Shown: positions 50,277-62,154 of the stretch, one piece after another
How positions within the stretch are numbered: position 1 is the first letter of the stretch
How the letters are laid out: every line of letters begins with the position of its first letter
Assembly: GCA_964016985.1 (NCBI GenBank)
Contig: OZ024828.1
Span: 26,294,581-26,358,580 of the forward strand
Direction of reading: 5' to 3'
From: Anodontia alba
Lineage: Eukaryota > Mollusca > Bivalvia > Lucinida > Lucinidae
DNA: 64,000 nucleotides
Translations under genes and position numbers: made by a program
Notes under the pieces: generated by a model
Told to the model about the DNA's origin: nothing
The model's input: only the letters and a program-made list of their open reading frames with translations
Databases searched by the model: none

Positions 50277-51477
50277 TACCAGTATAGAACTCCTGTGCAT
50301 AGATTGTGGGTACTCGTTACAACCGCCTCACCCAGGCGGATCTAACGAGTACCCACAATCTATTTTATTTATTTTTTTTTTTTTTTTAGAAAAATAAGAA
50401 AAATAAAGTATACCCCCTGTAAACTCCAGTTTTACTAAATTAAAGTGGGGTTTAAGGAGGTCAAAATTATATAAGCATTTTTTCGTGATGTATTGCAGAC
50501 ACTATGATTGAAGAGCTTCGTACCGAAGTAGCTGCATTAGAAGCACGTATAGACGGCATGTCTGCGGGTACGGGTACGGCTACAGCTGATGCTACCTGTC
50601 CCTCAGAGAAGGTCCATCTCCACTTTGATGATGAAGACGCGGAGGAAGACCATAGCTCCCCGGATGACACACACATTCATATCAATCTAAACCTCAGATC
50701 CAAATTCGACCACATTGATTTTGACGATGATCACACACCAGGTATTAAAAAGTCGCAGTCTACAACCAAATGTAAAATACGCATGCCCAGACAGTGATGA
50801 GACAGTGTGCGCATGCTCAATCTGGTCAGCATTTACAGAGTTTGCCTTGACAGTATTCATGTCTGTACTTAGATTTTAAGGGGAGTAAATACACCTGCAA
50901 GGGAAATAACTCTGGCGTGGAAACAGTGTCTCCATTTCAAAAATGGAAACTACTCTTTTTAAAGGAAAGAATTTGCGCCCTCTGGGAGCAAATTCTTTCC
51001 TTTAAGAAAAGCCTCACTTTTTTTAAAAATGGATACAACTAGCATAGCTTGACAATTTTGCAAAATGGCGGCAAAATCTACTAGATGTACGCATTCAACT
51101 TAAAAGGCGACTTGCACAAGCCCTGATCAGACTGTGTATACGAAGTTTGGTCTGGGCAGGTGTAGTTTACACAATATTGATTTAGGCAGGTTTTGTTGTG
51201 ATACAACTCTGCACAAAGCGAAAGGGTTTTGCTTTTTCATATACGTTCAGCGAATGTTTAGATTGTCCTGCTGAACCCGGATATATCCCGGATATACCCT
51301 GCCTTTGCAAACAGTATAGATCCAGATCAGTTGACTTCCATTTTTTGTTGTAGTTGTTGTTGCTTTTGATGTTGTTTTTTTTGTGGGGGGTGGGGGGAGG
51401 GTTGTTGTTGTTTTATTTTTGTTGTTGTTTTGTTGTTGTTGTTGTTGTTGTTGTTTTTATAGTTGTTGTTGTTGTTG

Positions 51478-51557
<80 letters not shown>

Positions 51558-53441
51558 TTTTGTTTTCATCACGAAAACACGCATTTATAGTTTTATCCCC
51601 CTTAAACCCCAATTTTATACAGTAAAATTGGGGTTTACAGGGTAATACATTATTTACTTATTGCTGCTAAAAAAACAGATTGTGACAATGGCCGTTACTC
51701 TTCAATTGCCGTAGGTCTTCAACCAATTTGGGCATTATGATAACATTTTGTTTACTCATAAATATTGACAAGGGACGGGTCGTGCACCTAAACGATAGTT
51801 GATTTATCGCATGATTCAGAAGCAAAAAAGCATAGCCGTAATATGATTAAAGGCGAAATCGTTGCTAAGCTAATGACATACACATAGCCCATACAGTATT
51901 AGCTTGTCGGGTAAAAAGTTCGGAAAGCGACATGGATAAAAAATTCAGCAAGCGACAAGGGTAAAAAAATCAGAAAGCGACATGGGTGAAAAAAAAATCA
52001 GCAAACGATATTGGTAAAAAAAATCAGCAAGCAACATGGGCGAAAAATCAGCAAGAGACATGGGTAAACAAATCAGTAAGCAACATGGGTAAAAAGAATC
52101 AGCAATCGACATGGGTAAAAATTTCAGCAAGTGACATCGGTAAAAATAAATCAGCAAGCGACATGGGTAAAAACAAATCAGCAAGCGACAGTTTGAAATG
52201 TGTTTTTAGTTTTTCCAGAAAACAGACTTTGACATTTCATGAAATAGCCCCGACAGTTTACGTGAAAAGTCGAGATCTGTTTTCTGAGAAAAATAAGAAA
52301 ATATCAATTTGTCGTTTGTCAAGAGGTTGATACAAATGTAAGGTTAGCATATCTACATATTTAGTGACATGATCAGAAGGGAGTCAGTCAACTGCAGATA
52401 TCGTAGGAGACAGTTGGCGAATAATAATGGCCAAGGTTTCTAAGACTTATCGAGCCAGTTTCAAGATTACGGATATTTTCTCTTATCTTAATCAATTTTC
52501 AAATACTATTCAAATATTATTTATTGTCTGTCATTCTACTCAGATTTTAGCTTCAATTTCTAAAGCCTTTTTAGGTTTATAAATACCGCATGGTCAAAAA
52601 ATTTACCCTCGGACACGTGCGCCCGGTGAAGATTCTGATCAGACTGCGCATGCGCAGTCTGATCAGAATCCTCACTAGGCGCATTTTGGATAGACAAGGA
52701 TGCAACGTTTCTTCAAGCGGACAATAAAGACTTTGATCAGAGTTCGCGGGTGCGCAGGCTGATTTGTGTCTTCCTTGGGGGCACATATCAGGAAGTACAA
52801 TATACGTTTTCTCACGTTGCGGCTTATAAAGTTTAATCTTTATTAACAGGACAGCCATTTTTACCGTATCTACCCTAAATATTTAGTCACCTTAACTCCT
52901 TACCATACTTATTATTATTATTTTGTTTTAATTTGAACACATCCAATTTACCTACCTGTCGGTGAATTTAAAGACTTCTAGACGAGTGCAAACAGTGTAG
53001 ATCCTGATCAGAGCCGCGTTCTGCGGCATCTGATCTGGGTCTATACTGTTTATTCACCCCTTTTTCCGTATTCGAGCTAAATACGGTATCCCTTTCTTCC
53101 GGTGGTGTATTTATGGTATATACGGTATCCCTTTTTTCGGCACTGTATTTAAGGTAAATACGGCATCCCTTTTTTCGGTGGTTTCACGTGACCTATCCTT
53201 TCTCCATTTCAGAGGAGCACAGCGCACACTGTGAGCTGCAGGATTTATCTTCATCTGGGGTAGAGGGACATCTTCATTTTACTCAGATGGTAAGGCCATT
53301 TCTCTTATTTCCTGTCTTTCTCATACCTCATGAAAACTGACTATTTGTCGTAAAATGTTTAATTTTAAATTTTAGAGGGTACACCAAAATAATTCGAAAC
53401 AATGACAATGTCAATAAAATTAAAAGTGATAGTCCAAATAT

Positions 53442-53508
<67 letters not shown>

Positions 53509-55330
53509 ATTCATTACTTTTTTTTAAATCATTAATAAAAACATTACCGTTGCTATATTTTCATATAAATTTTGATTGACTATTGCTTTTATAGTTTACC
53601 AAAGCCACGATTTTGCTGCCAAAGACTGCTGTATTGCAGTCAAGGTAAATGAAAACACCAGAAAGATTTTGTCACAATTGTGTACAAGAGATAAGTTTTG
53701 CGACATGAGGCCGCATAGTTAATAACTGAACAAAATCTTAAAAGTTGCCTTTGGAAACAAAGAACACACAAACGATCCAAAATCATAGACTCGGTTTTAC
53801 TTAGTATTCTGTTACAAATGACAATGTCATATCCTAGTAAATAAAAGATATGGAAATGAAGGTCTCCTTGAGAAAACAAGAAGAAAAACACTACTACAAA
53901 TGGCATCGTCATTATTTATTTGTTGAATATTTATCTTTTATCTTATCATATATATATATATATATATATATCAGTTTCTACACAGCAATTTTCCCATCGC
54001 TCTATCACTCTATCTGAAGCAAGTGTGTGTATTTGAGTAGCTATGTTGACTCTTGTATCTCTGGGACAATGAGCAATCATTTAGAATTTTAGTACAGTAT
54101 TCTGTTCCAAATGACAACGTCATATCCCAGTATAGATATAAGATATGGAAGTGAAGGTCCCCTTGAGAAAAACACGCTACCTCTTATATTCATTAACAAG
54201 TATAGTTATTAATCAAAGAGATTAACAGTTAGAACCCTCTCAATACACAACTCCATCACATGCTGGTAGTATACGCTGCCTAGCACTGGCTAAACTCTTT
54301 CGCTGCCAAATTTCAGACGACATTTGTCGTCTGTTGCTGTTGTTTTTTTTTGGTTTTTTTTTTTTTTTTTTTTTGTTTTTTTTTATTTTTTGTTTTGTTT
54401 TGTTTTATTTGTTTTTTTTTGTTTGTTTGTTTTTTTGGGGGTTTTTTTTTTGTTTGTTTGTTTTTTGTGTGTGTTTTTTTTTAAATAAACTATTGATAGG
54501 AAAAACGTTTATATGTAAAGTTGAAAAACTGAACGTCAAACAGCGTAGATCCAGTTAAGAGCCGTCTCATCTGGATCTAAGCTGTTTGCAAAAGCCTATT
54601 ATTATCGCCTATGGTAGTGAAAGAGTTACATGTAAGCGCTATTAGATTTTCACAAATACAAGAATAGGTTCAATGATCTCAAACGAAATAAAAATATAAT
54701 CTGCAATATGAGGAAGTACGCGGAGATGTTTAATGGAAAGAAGCAGCCTTCAGAGGGAGCACTGAATTCTTTTCTTTGAGAGCAGGCAGGCAAACCTTTC
54801 CGCGTCACAATTATTTCCTCTGGAGGTTCATTCATTTCTTTTAATATCATTTTAATCAGTATAATTTGTGATGCCCATCTTAAAAAGAAATAAATCTTTT
54901 TAGATGAAAGTAGATCTTTGACATTCATAAATGTATCACTTTCTGGGCTAATTCAGCAGACGGCAAATTGATGATTTTTTTTAAATTCCCCCAGAAAACA
55001 GTATTTGACGTTTCATGCAAATTGCCTCCATTGGAGAGAATTTGCATGAAATGTCAAAATTTGTTTTCTTAGAAAAATAGGAAACTATTTCCTATGCCGT
55101 CTGCTGGAAATTTTTCCCGCATGCTAACAGACTCAAAATATTATTTGACTCAATATTAATATAAATTTTATTCCTTTAAAGGATAATGTCCCATTTGCCA
55201 GTGTGCATGTAGATATCTCAAACTTCCCTGACGCCAACCAACAACACGCTATGCACGTGCACCAGTCTGGTGACCTGTCGGAAGGTTTTAGCAGTCTGGG
55301 AGGCCACTATGATCCATGTGATGACGATCA
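49736..55330 (+). CDS. Gene B: paralogue of gene A (SOD-derived secreted protein), first four coding exons, incomplete at 3' side
   Basis: Exons 49736-49832, 50499-50741, 53213-53289 and 55182-55330 join in frame to 188 complete residues. Intron phases 1, 1, 0 and 2 equal those of gene A, and exon lengths are similar (97/243/77/149 nt against 88/282/77/152). Layout: signal peptide, basic KRRRPKH stretch, coiled coil, Cys segment, SOD strands, copper motif HVHQSGD (H164, H166) and GGHYDP (H181). The exons for the last copper ligand and the His/Asp tail are not visible before 64000; either intron 4 exceeds 8.7 kb or the gene is truncated. A role like that of gene A is inferred. Confidence 0.83.
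49847..50018 (-). mobile_element. MITE-1 fragment at the start of gene B intron 1
   Basis: R arm and hairpin only, beginning 15 bp after the donor. It then joins GAGGCGATTGTAGTGACTAC of a TACAGT-family MITE fragment (50030-50200). Confidence 0.82.
50232..50275. repeat. (ATT)n microsatellite
   Basis: About 15 ATT units. Confidence 0.95.
50297..50490 (-). mobile_element. MITE-1 fragment abutting gene B exon 2
   Basis: Hairpin plus L arm; the terminal TTTTTTCGTGATG ends 8 bp before the exon, so the acceptor region is partly MITE sequence. Confidence 0.88.
50499..50741 (+). CDS. Gene B coding exon 2: coiled coil and acidic His segment
   Basis: The acceptor TATTGCAG ends at 50498 and the donor GTATTA starts at 50742. 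It encodes a coiled coil (MIEELRTEVAALEARIDGM), a short Gly/Thr/Ala low-complexity linker (GTGTATADAT) where gene A has HADET repeats, the conserved TCPSEKV and the THIHINLNL strand. The acceptor lies 8 bp from the end of a MITE-1 copy. Confidence 0.85.
50878..51075. repeat. GGGAAATAACTCTGGC / AAAGGAAAGAATTTGC repeat in gene B intron 2
   Basis: Hairpin AAAGGAAAGAATTTGCGCCC / GGGAGCAAATTCTTTCCTTT; corresponds in position to 14455-14660 in gene A. Confidence 0.7.
51266..51566. repeat. TTAA-MITE fragment followed by (GTT)n and (GT)n
   Basis: GTCCTGCTGAACCCGGATAT...GCAAACAGTATAGATCC (to about 51340) is cut by G/T-rich DNA (51341-51478) and a GT microsatellite (51479-51556). Confidence 0.85.
51567..51685 (+). 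mobile_element. MITE-1 L arm fragment
   Basis: Begins CATCACGAAAACACGC and ends within the stem at AACAGATTGTGAC; inserted beside the GT run. Confidence 0.83.
51920..52190. repeat. Minisatellite, about 26-bp unit
   Basis: About ten copies of GCGACATGGGTAAAAA plus AATCAGCAA; runs into a family 5 hairpin at 52190-52325. Confidence 0.9.
52326..53212. other. Gene B intron 2, distal part
   Basis: Family 6 palindromes at 52610-52790, a GCAAACAGTGTAGA hairpin at 52988-53053, then three GGTA(A/T)ATACGG.ATCCC tandem words before exon 3. Confidence 0.65.
53213..53289 (+). CDS. Gene B coding exon 3: first SOD beta strands
   Basis: A 77-nt exon between CTCCATTTCAG and GTAAGG. It encodes EEHSAHCELQDLSSSGVEG then HLHFTQM and aligns residue for residue with gene A exon 3. 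The acceptor is preceded by tandem TACGGTATCCCTTTTTTCGG-like repeats (about 53095-53180). Confidence 0.85.
53444..53505. repeat. (GT)n microsatellite
   Basis: About 31 GT units in gene B intron 3. Confidence 0.96.
53940..54600. other. Gene B intron 3: low complexity and hairpins
   Basis: (AT)n at 53948-53971, T/G-rich tract at 54334-54482 and a diverged CAAACAGCGTAGATCCAG hairpin at 54536-54590. CAATTTGGCAGCGAAAGAGT-type flanks resemble those at 2920-3130, so these two hairpins probably belong to one larger element. Confidence 0.6.
54945..55125. repeat. Family 5 hairpin repeat close to gene B exon 4
   Basis: AATTCAGCAGACGGCAAATT start, TTTCATGCAAATTGCCTCCA hairpin, TGCCGTCTGCTGGAAATTTT end; about 57 bp from the exon. 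Confidence 0.82.
55182..55330 (+). CDS. Gene B coding exon 4: SOD copper-site exon
   Basis: The acceptor TTCCTTTAAAG ends at 55181 and the donor GTAAGT starts at 55331, phase 2. It encodes DNVPFASVHVDISNFPD, then HAMHVHQSGDLSEGFSSLGG and HYDPCDDD. Copper-ligand histidines H164, H166 and H181 are in place. The Cys after HYDP has no match in gene A. It is three codon-bases shorter than its gene A counterpart, consistent with one deleted residue. Confidence 0.85.
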
Positions 55331-55873
55331 GTAAGTTTAAGTTTGTTCTCTTCTAATTACAGGGAGCAAATACGTTATGTTGTAGGTGTAAATATAACTT
55401 TGTCCGTTCACCTTAAACTTTGTCCGTTGGCCTTAGGCTTCTGGGTTTCAACTTTCTCGTGGGCGTAATGCAGCTGGGAACGCAATGCAGCTCGGAACCA
55501 AAAGTCTCAGGTCAACGGATAAGGTCATGCTTATACTTTTTCCTATATTTTCATAGGCAAAAGTCGACTCTTGACCGATCAAAACAAATGCATTTGCAAA
55601 AGGTGCAGATCCAGATGAGGGCCGTCTCATCTCATCTAGATAAACACTGTTTGTCACTTTGTTTTTCATTATTATCTTTTATTACGAGCTGTCTCATCAG
55701 GATAACGATTGTTCGCCATTTTGTTTTTGAAGTTTGATTGACATACCTTTTTGCAAACGTAGACGTGTCCAAATTCAAAGATGGAAGAATAAACTTCAGA
55801 AACTCAGGTATAAAAAGGTAAAAGGGCTTAACAGTCGATTCAAACAAAATATCAAGTCTTATAATCTCAGAAA

Positions 55874-55923
<50 letters not shown>

Positions 55924-56570
55924 AAGTCGTTTGCTACAAATCTGAATGCGCTTTAAGGGCTAGTGAACTGTCTTCAGCTTTTAGCTCACCTGAGCTATGC
56001 TCAGGATGAGCTATATAGTCCATAGGCCATACAACTTTTTGGCACCACCAAGAGGGAGTAAATCTAATAACACTTTTCGATGAGTTTGATATATGTTTTT
56101 AATTTTTCAGTATGATAGCAATCTGAAATCGGTAGCTAAAGTCCAGAAAATTACACATTTTTAGACAGTACCCAATTTCCACGCATAGAAATATCTAAAA
56201 GTAGCTGTTATCGTTGCATACCTAAAATTGCAAATGTTAATATAGTCGATAAGTGAATTGTATGTGTTAGAATTTCAAGTCTTTAGAAAAAAATAATTTT
56301 GGCTACTATAGAGTTACATATGTTACTGCAATAAAAGCACGCACAAAAATAAAAAAAAAATCCAGTGGTAGCAAGCATGCTGGGACATCGCCTGGAAGCT
56401 ATATAAAGTTTAAGTTGCTTAGACCATGTTTTCTCCAAGCCTATTATCTTGCAAGTATTTTGCAGCATACGCTCGTATTAGCCATCTGGCGACTGAGCGT
56501 TGCCTAGTAACAGCCTGTTTCATTCGTTACCTCTACAAAATATATAATACTATAGGAAGCCATTAAATCT
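55331..56570. other. Start of gene B intron 4
   Basis: A diverged GCAAAAGGTGCAGATCCAG hairpin (55585-55656) and (AAT)n at 55874-55922. TAGCTCACCTGAGC...GCTCAGGATGAGC at about 55980 resembles the common molluscan TAGCTCACCTGAGC repeat. No exon 5-like sequence. Confidence 0.55.
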
Positions 56571-56680
56571 ACCCAGCTAGCATTCTACGTAAATCTACAT
56601 CGGGCCATCATCGGCCCGTCAGGTACCCTGACGGGCCGATGACGGCCCGATATAGATTTACGTAGAATGCTGACTGGGTA
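56571..56680. mobile_element. CCCAG palindromic MITE, copy 4
   Basis: TA-CCCAG...CTGGG-TA ends; centre GTCAGGTACCCTGAC; nearly perfect palindrome. Confidence 0.92.
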
Positions 56681-58290
56681 AGGGAATGGGAGCAAAAGTA
56701 ATTATATGCTCCAATTGAATATATGAAGTTAAAGAACAGTCCACTAGCTAAAATATGGGACGTTTGAAAGTTCTTTTCGGCCTTACATGGCAATTTACGT
56801 TTTCTACGATACCCTTTAGAAATGAGTATTTTAACTCATATAGTTCATTTTCATAGATTGCTCATTGCCCCTATGACCTTAATTTGTAACTTGTGATAAA
56901 GCATATGAATACTCTTTCCAAAGTTGCAAACCTTATTTCTCTAGCTTTTATACTTTGTGAGTTACTAGGTGTTAAGCAAAGTCGCGCCACTTGAAATGGA
57001 ACATTGAAAAAATCATTTTCGCATAATATCACATCAAATGCAGCCTAGAAATTGAATAAATAAAGTAAATTCTTATTACAGCATTATATAACATGAGCTG
57101 AATAGGCGCTTTAAAATCTATCTTTGCCTTATCATTCTGCCCATAGTAACGTAGGTAACAGCTAAAATATCTACATACTGTGGGCGATGGTGGTTTTCTG
57201 TATGGTATTCTGCGTCAATATTTGGTGCCTCTGTTTTGTATCGTTTAGAATTTTTTGTACGTATTTCCAAAACTGCAAATTTAATCTCACTTTTCTTTGT
57301 CAGTTATACATTCAATACTGTTTAAATTTAAGTTGCTATCTGCACCAAGGCCACTTTTGCATAAAATACTGACTACTGTCCTGAAGTTTTCACTGTATGG
57401 CAAATGCATATAATTTCTTTATGTGTAAATAAAATATCTACAGATGAATTATTTATCAGACCATCAGATGACTTTGCTTAATGGTTTAACAATTGTTACA
57501 AATGTAACACCTTAATGTCTTAATTCTTAGGGTGTTTTGTATCTGTAAAGATCTTTACTTAAACTTTAATCTCTTGGATTAATACTCAGTTTTAAAATGA
57601 TAGTTTTCAGAAATAAAAGGATAAAAAGGACACGTTTGCTTTATTTATTCTGTTACACAGGTGTATTATTACATAGATAATTCAGATAATTCATTTATCT
57701 GCAATCTAGCTAACCAATATATATCAACTCAAGACTCTTATTGGTATATTAACAAGATCTAGATTATAACTTGCTGCAATGACTTTTGTTTATGATTTTG
57801 TGTATGACCTACAAATCTATTTAAAAACATGGGAAGTTATGCAGTTGACCACATAGTCTTTTTGTTGCATGTTTAATGTATTAAAAACATCATTTCTAAT
57901 TTAACAATACTGGTACAAACATAGTCTCATGCCAAGAAGTGCATGTATTTAATACCAAAGTAGCATATATATGTAGTCATGTTTAAAACAAAATATGCAT
58001 TACCATAAGCTGCCGCAGGACATATAGGGCCTGTGAACACAGCGATGACTGGTCAATGTCTCCCCTGTGTGCTCAATGAATAGCGAAAGACCTCAGCTAT
58101 CTTCATGCAGACTGCAAAGGCTGATCAGTCTTAGTGGACAACCAGGCTGATCTGAGTCTGTGCCGGGTGCACAAGTAAATTGTTGGTTTTGTCATGCTGA
58201 TGCTAAAATACATTAACATAACATAAAATAAAGCATATACCACTTTGCCTTATAGAAATATGATTTTTCACAAAACAAACAGTGTTGCTT
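56681..58290. other. AT-rich, repeat-poor stretch
   Basis: One diverged family 6 block (58065-58175); otherwise no repeat, exon or RNA gene seen. Confidence 0.5.
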
Positions 58291-58398
58291 CCCAGTCAGC
58301 ATTCGACGTAAATCTATATCGGGCCGTCATCGGCCCGTCAGGGTAGCTGACGGGCCGATGACGGCCCGATGTAGATTTACGTAGAATGCTAGCTGGGT
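58291..58398. mobile_element. CCCAG palindromic MITE, copy 5
   Basis: CCCAGTCAGCATTCGACGTA and inverse around GTCAGGGTAGCTGAC; nearly perfect palindrome. Confidence 0.92.
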
Positions 58399-60333
58399 TT
58401 ATGTCTTAAATATACAGAAAACAGGAAACCATAAAGATAAGTTTGTAAATTAGGCAAAATTAAAAACATACATAATACAATGAAATTAAATATATATTAG
58501 AGCAATTCAGTGACTTGATCTCCTTTAGAGATTTACTCCACCCTTGTGTTGAAAACCAAAAATGGCATGCAACTTGATTTTCATCTGTTCTATTCATATA
58601 CTTGTATATTTTTTTGCTATTACAACATAAACTACCGGTACTTAGGTAAAATTTATGAACAAAGATCGGATCAATATTGTTGGATATAATTAGCTATAGT
58701 CAACATTACATACTTACATATGACTTGGAAATTAACTCTATGAAAGGACCTAGAAAAGCTATTAATAGTGTCAGAATATGCATTCTGAGCAGCAGAGGTT
58801 GTATTCTAAGCACCAGAGTATGTCTCAAATATGTAAATTTGAAGACTTGTCAGTGTCTTGGCATAAGAAAAAATGGGTTAAAGAACATGAAACTTTAATA
58901 ATAGTAATAAAAAATCATTGTTTTGTCTTATTTTGGTGGGGTCTGTCTTAAGAAGCACAATAAAATTTGGTTGTTATAGTCAAAGTGGAGATATGCAAGG
59001 AGGCTGATTAAGAATTAAAATTACTGTTTTGTTACATACGTTACCAGACGTGTTAGGTAAATTATAATGTCTGTTATTGGCATTTTATATTGATAGTAAA
59101 CTATTCACCTTAACAGAACCATTTACCATCAGCAGGTACTAGGTCATTGTCATGTCTGAATTTGCAATGGAAACAAAAGATTAGAATAAAATACCTTGTC
59201 ATATCTTGGCATCAAAATAATCAATATAATCTAGTTATAAATGGTATATCCGGAATAGGGACCGAATAATATATATATACATATATATATCGTTATAGTT
59301 TCTTGGCAGCTAAATCTAATTCACACCGCCATAAGCATATAAGGCTCAGACACACCACCAATACTGTCAGTTAATTTATACTTTCACCATTTTGATCATC
59401 AAGTACACGTTGTGGAGGTCCATTATAAAACAACAGAGAGAATGGAAATCGTTAAGATTATTGTAGTTATGTGTGATTCTCATTAATCATATCACTAATA
59501 AAATTTATAACAATACTTTTGTGTAATTTATATTTTTAATGGTTTTTCTTATCACTATATAGATGAAAAATAATGGTAATCATTTATTTAATATGCTCGT
59601 CATCAAATTATAATGATGTATGACTGACCTATACGGGTTTTTGTTACATGGAATATCATAATAAGGCAAAATTTTATTGAAATAAACTGTCTTCTACCCA
59701 GCATAAAATGTTTTATTTTATACAATGTGGCAATAGAGCAAAGCCTGAGTGTACATGCTATGTATTTGTCTGCATGTTAGAGATGACTTAAAATTGCGGT
59801 GTAGTGTTGATATATGTGTAATGTTAATATCATTCTGATTACCACTGCATTTTCACGTAAACTCAAATGATGGAATAGTTCTCCTTGAATAACTTGTGTC
59901 CTCATAATGTTTATAGTATTTTCATTAATGAATTCTCCTCAAACACTGTCTATAGGAAACAGTGTTCTGATATCAGACCACTTAAATTGACTTACAACCT
60001 GTGTAACAGATTAAGTGTGCAATGTTTCTGGCGGTCTAGTTGGATTTAAGTTTAAGAATCTCAGCTTTATGCATACAACTAATCAATGAAGAGTTCACAT
60101 CATGTAAGCATGTATGAAAAGGAGGTATTTCTGTATTTGTTATAGGGTACATTTTACTATTTTAAAGATAAAATCATCAGATGGATACACTAGCTAAAGA
60201 TCAGCGAGGATTTTGTTTCACTTAATTCACAAAACTTTAAATGTACATGAGAAATAATTTACTTACGATTATTATTTAAAAAAATTTAGAGCTGATTTCC
60301 CTTCACTTTATGTACAAAGTATCAACAGCCATT
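58399..60333. other. AT-rich, apparently unique DNA
   Basis: No MITE, SINE or coding signal recognised for 1.9 kb, the longest such stretch in the window. Confidence 0.5.
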
Positions 60334-60610
60334 CATTACAAAAACACGCCTATTCAAATATATAGAAAATTTCCACCAAAAAAATGAAAGTTTTCAGATA
60401 AAAATTCTGATATTTTTCATATTTCTGCTCAAAACATAGATTGTGGGTAATCGTTAGAACCGCCTCGGCGAGGCGGTTCTAACGAGTACCCACAATCCAT
60501 GTTTCAGAGCAAAAATAAGGAAAATAATGTATACTCCTGTAAACTCCAGTTTTACTATATAAAAGTGGGGTTTAAGGGGGTCATAATTATATAGGTATGT
60601 TTTCGTGATG
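60334..60610 (-). mobile_element. MITE-1 copy
   Basis: R arm first; centre CCTCGGCGAGG; terminal CATTACA. Confidence 0.91.
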
Positions 60611-60730
60611 TATACCATGTAGATAAAGTATCACTCAAAAAATATCATATGTAACATTAAAGAAGTATAAAGCATTTATTTAAAGCATATAATGCACTAA
60701 ACTAATCCTGATAGTTAAATGCGTTTTACT

Positions 60731-61009
60731 AATTACGAAAACACGCCTATATAATTTTGATCCCCGTAAACCCCACTTTTATATAGTAAAACTGGGGTTT
60801 ACAGGGGTATACATTAGTTTTCTTATTTCTGCTCAAAAACATAAATTGTGGGTACTCGTTCGAACCGCCTCGACGAGGCGGTTCGAACGAGTACCCACAT
60901 TCTATGTTTTGAGCAGAAATATGAAAAATATCAGAGTTTTTTATTTGAAAACTTTCGGTTTTTGGTGGTGGAATTTTCAATCTATTTGAATAGGCGTGTT
61001 TTCGTAATG
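60731..61009 (+). mobile_element. MITE-1 copy, opposite to its neighbour
   Basis: L arm first; both stem arms carry the same change (GTTCGAACC instead of GTTAGAACC), so pairing is preserved. Confidence 0.92.
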
Positions 61010-62154
61010 TAATTGCAACCACAGCAAGTAAAATGTTTAGGAAGTTGAAATAACGATATTTTTTTTCAGAAAAGAAGTTTAAGCTGTTTTAAGGTAACTG
61101 CTGCTTTAAAGTAACTGTCGTTTATTATGTCATTTACTTATTCAAGCTGCTTTGTTTTCATTTCTTGATTTACAAGGGAGGACATATAGTGTTTATCTAT
61201 TGTAAAATAGCATTAGATTAAATTTGTAATTACTGACTGGTCATAGTCGTTCAAAAATGTTGTATCAGGAAACATATATATGAGGTTTATGACTTTTAGT
61301 AATGTATGTAACAGTTATATCTCAAGTCATTGACAGTTCAACATATTATGATACCTGTCTCTATATAACCACATGCATCGGTAGCAAATAGTATGCTAGT
61401 AAGTAAGAATATGGATACTTTAGTATTTACACCAAAGTATTTTTTATTGTTTTGAGGGTAACATTGGTAACATGGCTGTTACACGAAAACGCCCCGATCG
61501 CCAGAGAGCTAACATGTGCCATTTTCTTTCCTATATAATTTAGTTTTAGAAAATCATAGTGTATAAAACTTCCCTTGGCAGTAGTGGGTCTACAGCCGGC
61601 CTTAAGTTTTATATATAGAAAGTTCATATGGACTAATGTACGTGCTAAATATTGCATTTTCACGGGACTGTTTTTGTTGATATCAAGAAAGCCTGTTTAT
61701 CAATGAATATTGGCAATTTTACCTGTTTACAATATTTGTCATCTCCCAAAATAATACGCCTAAACCTCTTGAAAAGGTCCAACGCATAAACCGTGTTGTT
61801 GTGTCCAAATAAAATGTATAAATTATATAGCAAAAATGGACTATATATGATCATTTCTCTATTTATTCTATACATGTTTTTCGAATCCATCTTTGAGCCG
61901 TATTATATCCAAGACTGTGTCATAATGAAAGGTGTTATAAAATGTTAATGTGTAGTTAAATTGCACTTCTAACTTTGTTTTACTACAAAACCTGATTAAA
62001 GTTTGCCAAAATTTGGTACCCTTTTCAGGGCATAAGAGATTGCTATCATAATGAAACATTACATCTTGATATCAGACCAATAAAAAAGTGTTGTTCGATT
62101 TACTTCCTCCGAGTGGTACCAGTTGGCCAAAATCCTGGTCTTAACCTAAGGACT
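61010..62154. other. No gene recognised
   Basis: AT-rich; several short minus-strand frames at 61427-62059 have no recognisable domain. Confidence 0.45.

Noticed and set aside
51327..51584. Poly-(Thr-His), poly-Phe, poly-Asn/Lys and similar frames (also near 5253, 13643, 15286, 30437-30745, 31088-31450, 54334)
   Set aside because: Direct translations of microsatellites or poly-T/A tracts without any domain or splice support.
61427..62059. Three consecutive minus-strand frames of 60-78 codons
   Set aside because: No recognisable domain, frames differ, and no plausible splice sites link them; consistent with chance in AT-rich DNA.
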